From Mariprofundus micogutta (GTDB lineage: Bacteria > Pseudomonadota > Zetaproteobacteria > Mariprofundales > Mariprofundaceae), in the NCBI RefSeq assembly GCF_001895085.1, contig NZ_BDFD01000001.1:185770-249769 (forward strand): 64,000 nt of DNA. Direction: 5' to 3'. Shown one piece after another: positions 63,821-64,000 of the stretch; position 1 is the first letter of the stretch; the number at the start of each line of letters is the position of its first letter. The translations under genes were made by a program, and so were the position numbers. The notes below the pieces were generated by a model, which saw nothing but the letters and a program-made list of their open reading frames with translations, made no database searches and had not been told where the DNA came from.

Positions 63821-64000
63821 TGTTATTCAGCGTTCAAAATTGACCCCCTAGAGGGGTAAATCAGCGTCCAAATTTGACCCCCCTGTAGTATCCCCAGCTA
63901 ATGATTTAGTTGGAGGAAAAAACAGGAGTGATCACAGTGGAAACGAAAGCAAAAGTAAGGCGGGATTTTTACGTCCATAAGAAGAGCATCAAACAGATTG
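63821..64000 (+). mobile_element. IS21-family insertion sequence, left end
   Basis: Begins with TGTTATTCAGCG, where the reverse transcriptase frame is lost. Two direct terminal repeats, TCAGCGTTCAAAATTGACCC (from 63827) and TCAGCGTCCAAATTTGACCC (from 63861), are typical of the multiple terminal repeats of IS21-family ends. istA starts at 63937. The right end is beyond the window; the exact boundary is inferred. Confidence 0.75.
63937..64000 (+). CDS. istA: IS21-family transposase IstA, partial
   Basis: Only 21 codons are visible, from a GTG at 63937 with AGGAG eight bases upstream: VETKAKVRRDFYVHKKSI..., the start of the IstA N-terminal helix-turn-helix (usual form METKxKIRR...KSIRxIAR). A GTG three codons earlier is less well spaced. 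IstA is the DDE transposase; IstB, its ATPase partner, would follow outside the window. Confidence 0.75.
   Translation, partial: METKAKVRRDFYVHKKSIKQI

Larger units (their letters stand above)
62037..64000. mobile_element. Start of a second integrative element in the same tRNA site
   Basis: Begins right after the second tRNA fragment with its own plus-strand integrase and continues beyond the window. Carries a small ORF and a reverse transcriptase gene broken by an IS21-family insertion. Its far attachment site is not visible. It could also be a remnant that has lost its right end. Confidence 0.7.

Overview
The window is chromosomal DNA of a Gram-negative proteobacterium. Evidence includes P-II/GlnE control of glutamine synthetase, a complete cbb3 oxidase locus, AsmA-like and lipoprotein envelope genes, and a GatCAB amidotransferase. 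A microaerophilic lineage such as the Zetaproteobacteria, or a gammaproteobacterium, would fit, but I cannot place it from sequence alone. Positions 1-50271 are dense core genome; 50272-64000 is an accessory region built on an initiator tRNA gene.

Core region, left to right: a nitrogen-control block (partial glnE, glnA, glnB) followed by nadE and queA; a hybrid sensor kinase; and the microaerobic respiration block ccoNOQP-(36-aa membrane peptide)-ccoGHIS on the minus strand. Beside the respiration block is an operon of a 62-aa Cys/His protein and a TauE/SafE (DsbD-type) membrane protein. Two strong sigma70-type promoters with almost identical spacers drive these two blocks. Next come rpiA and three adjacent cyclic-nucleotide genes: a cNMP-binding membrane protein, a CpdA-like phosphodiesterase and a response-regulator/class III cyclase. 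CRP/FNR-type palindromes lie upstream of the cco block and of a Gly-zipper/His-rich secreted protein gene. The remaining core holds nadC-birA-coaX, a zinc carboxypeptidase-like protein, a SPOR protein, radA-cvpA-purF, DUF992, an SGNH esterase, an SH3/Pro-Ala repeat protein, gatCAB, two AsmA-like proteins, an aminotransferase, a K+ channel, a YqhA-like protein, a YciO-like protein and a HAD phosphatase.

Accessory region: an intact tRNA-fMet gene (50272-50346) has its 3' part repeated 11,686 bp away (61988-62036). The bounded element carries a trwABC-like mobilization set (ribbon-helix-helix protein, coupling ATPase, MobF relaxase-helicase), a replication set (RepB-type primase, SF3 helicase and about 15 short iterons around an AT-rich core), an AlpA-like regulator and a tyrosine integrase. 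No mating-pair genes are visible, so it looks like an integrative mobilizable element that can replicate after excision. Nine copies of TGGGTTTCA near its two ends look like integrase arm sites. Three clustered hairpins upstream of the trwA-like gene form a candidate oriT, with a segment resembling the F-plasmid nic region.

A second element begins immediately after the second tRNA fragment. It has its own tyrosine integrase, then a 40-aa ORF overlapping the start of a reverse transcriptase gene. The reverse transcriptase is cut after its first catalytic-Asp motif by the left end of an IS21-family insertion sequence whose istA runs off the window. The broken reverse transcriptase locus and the replication/arm-site architecture of the first element are the most interesting parts of the window.
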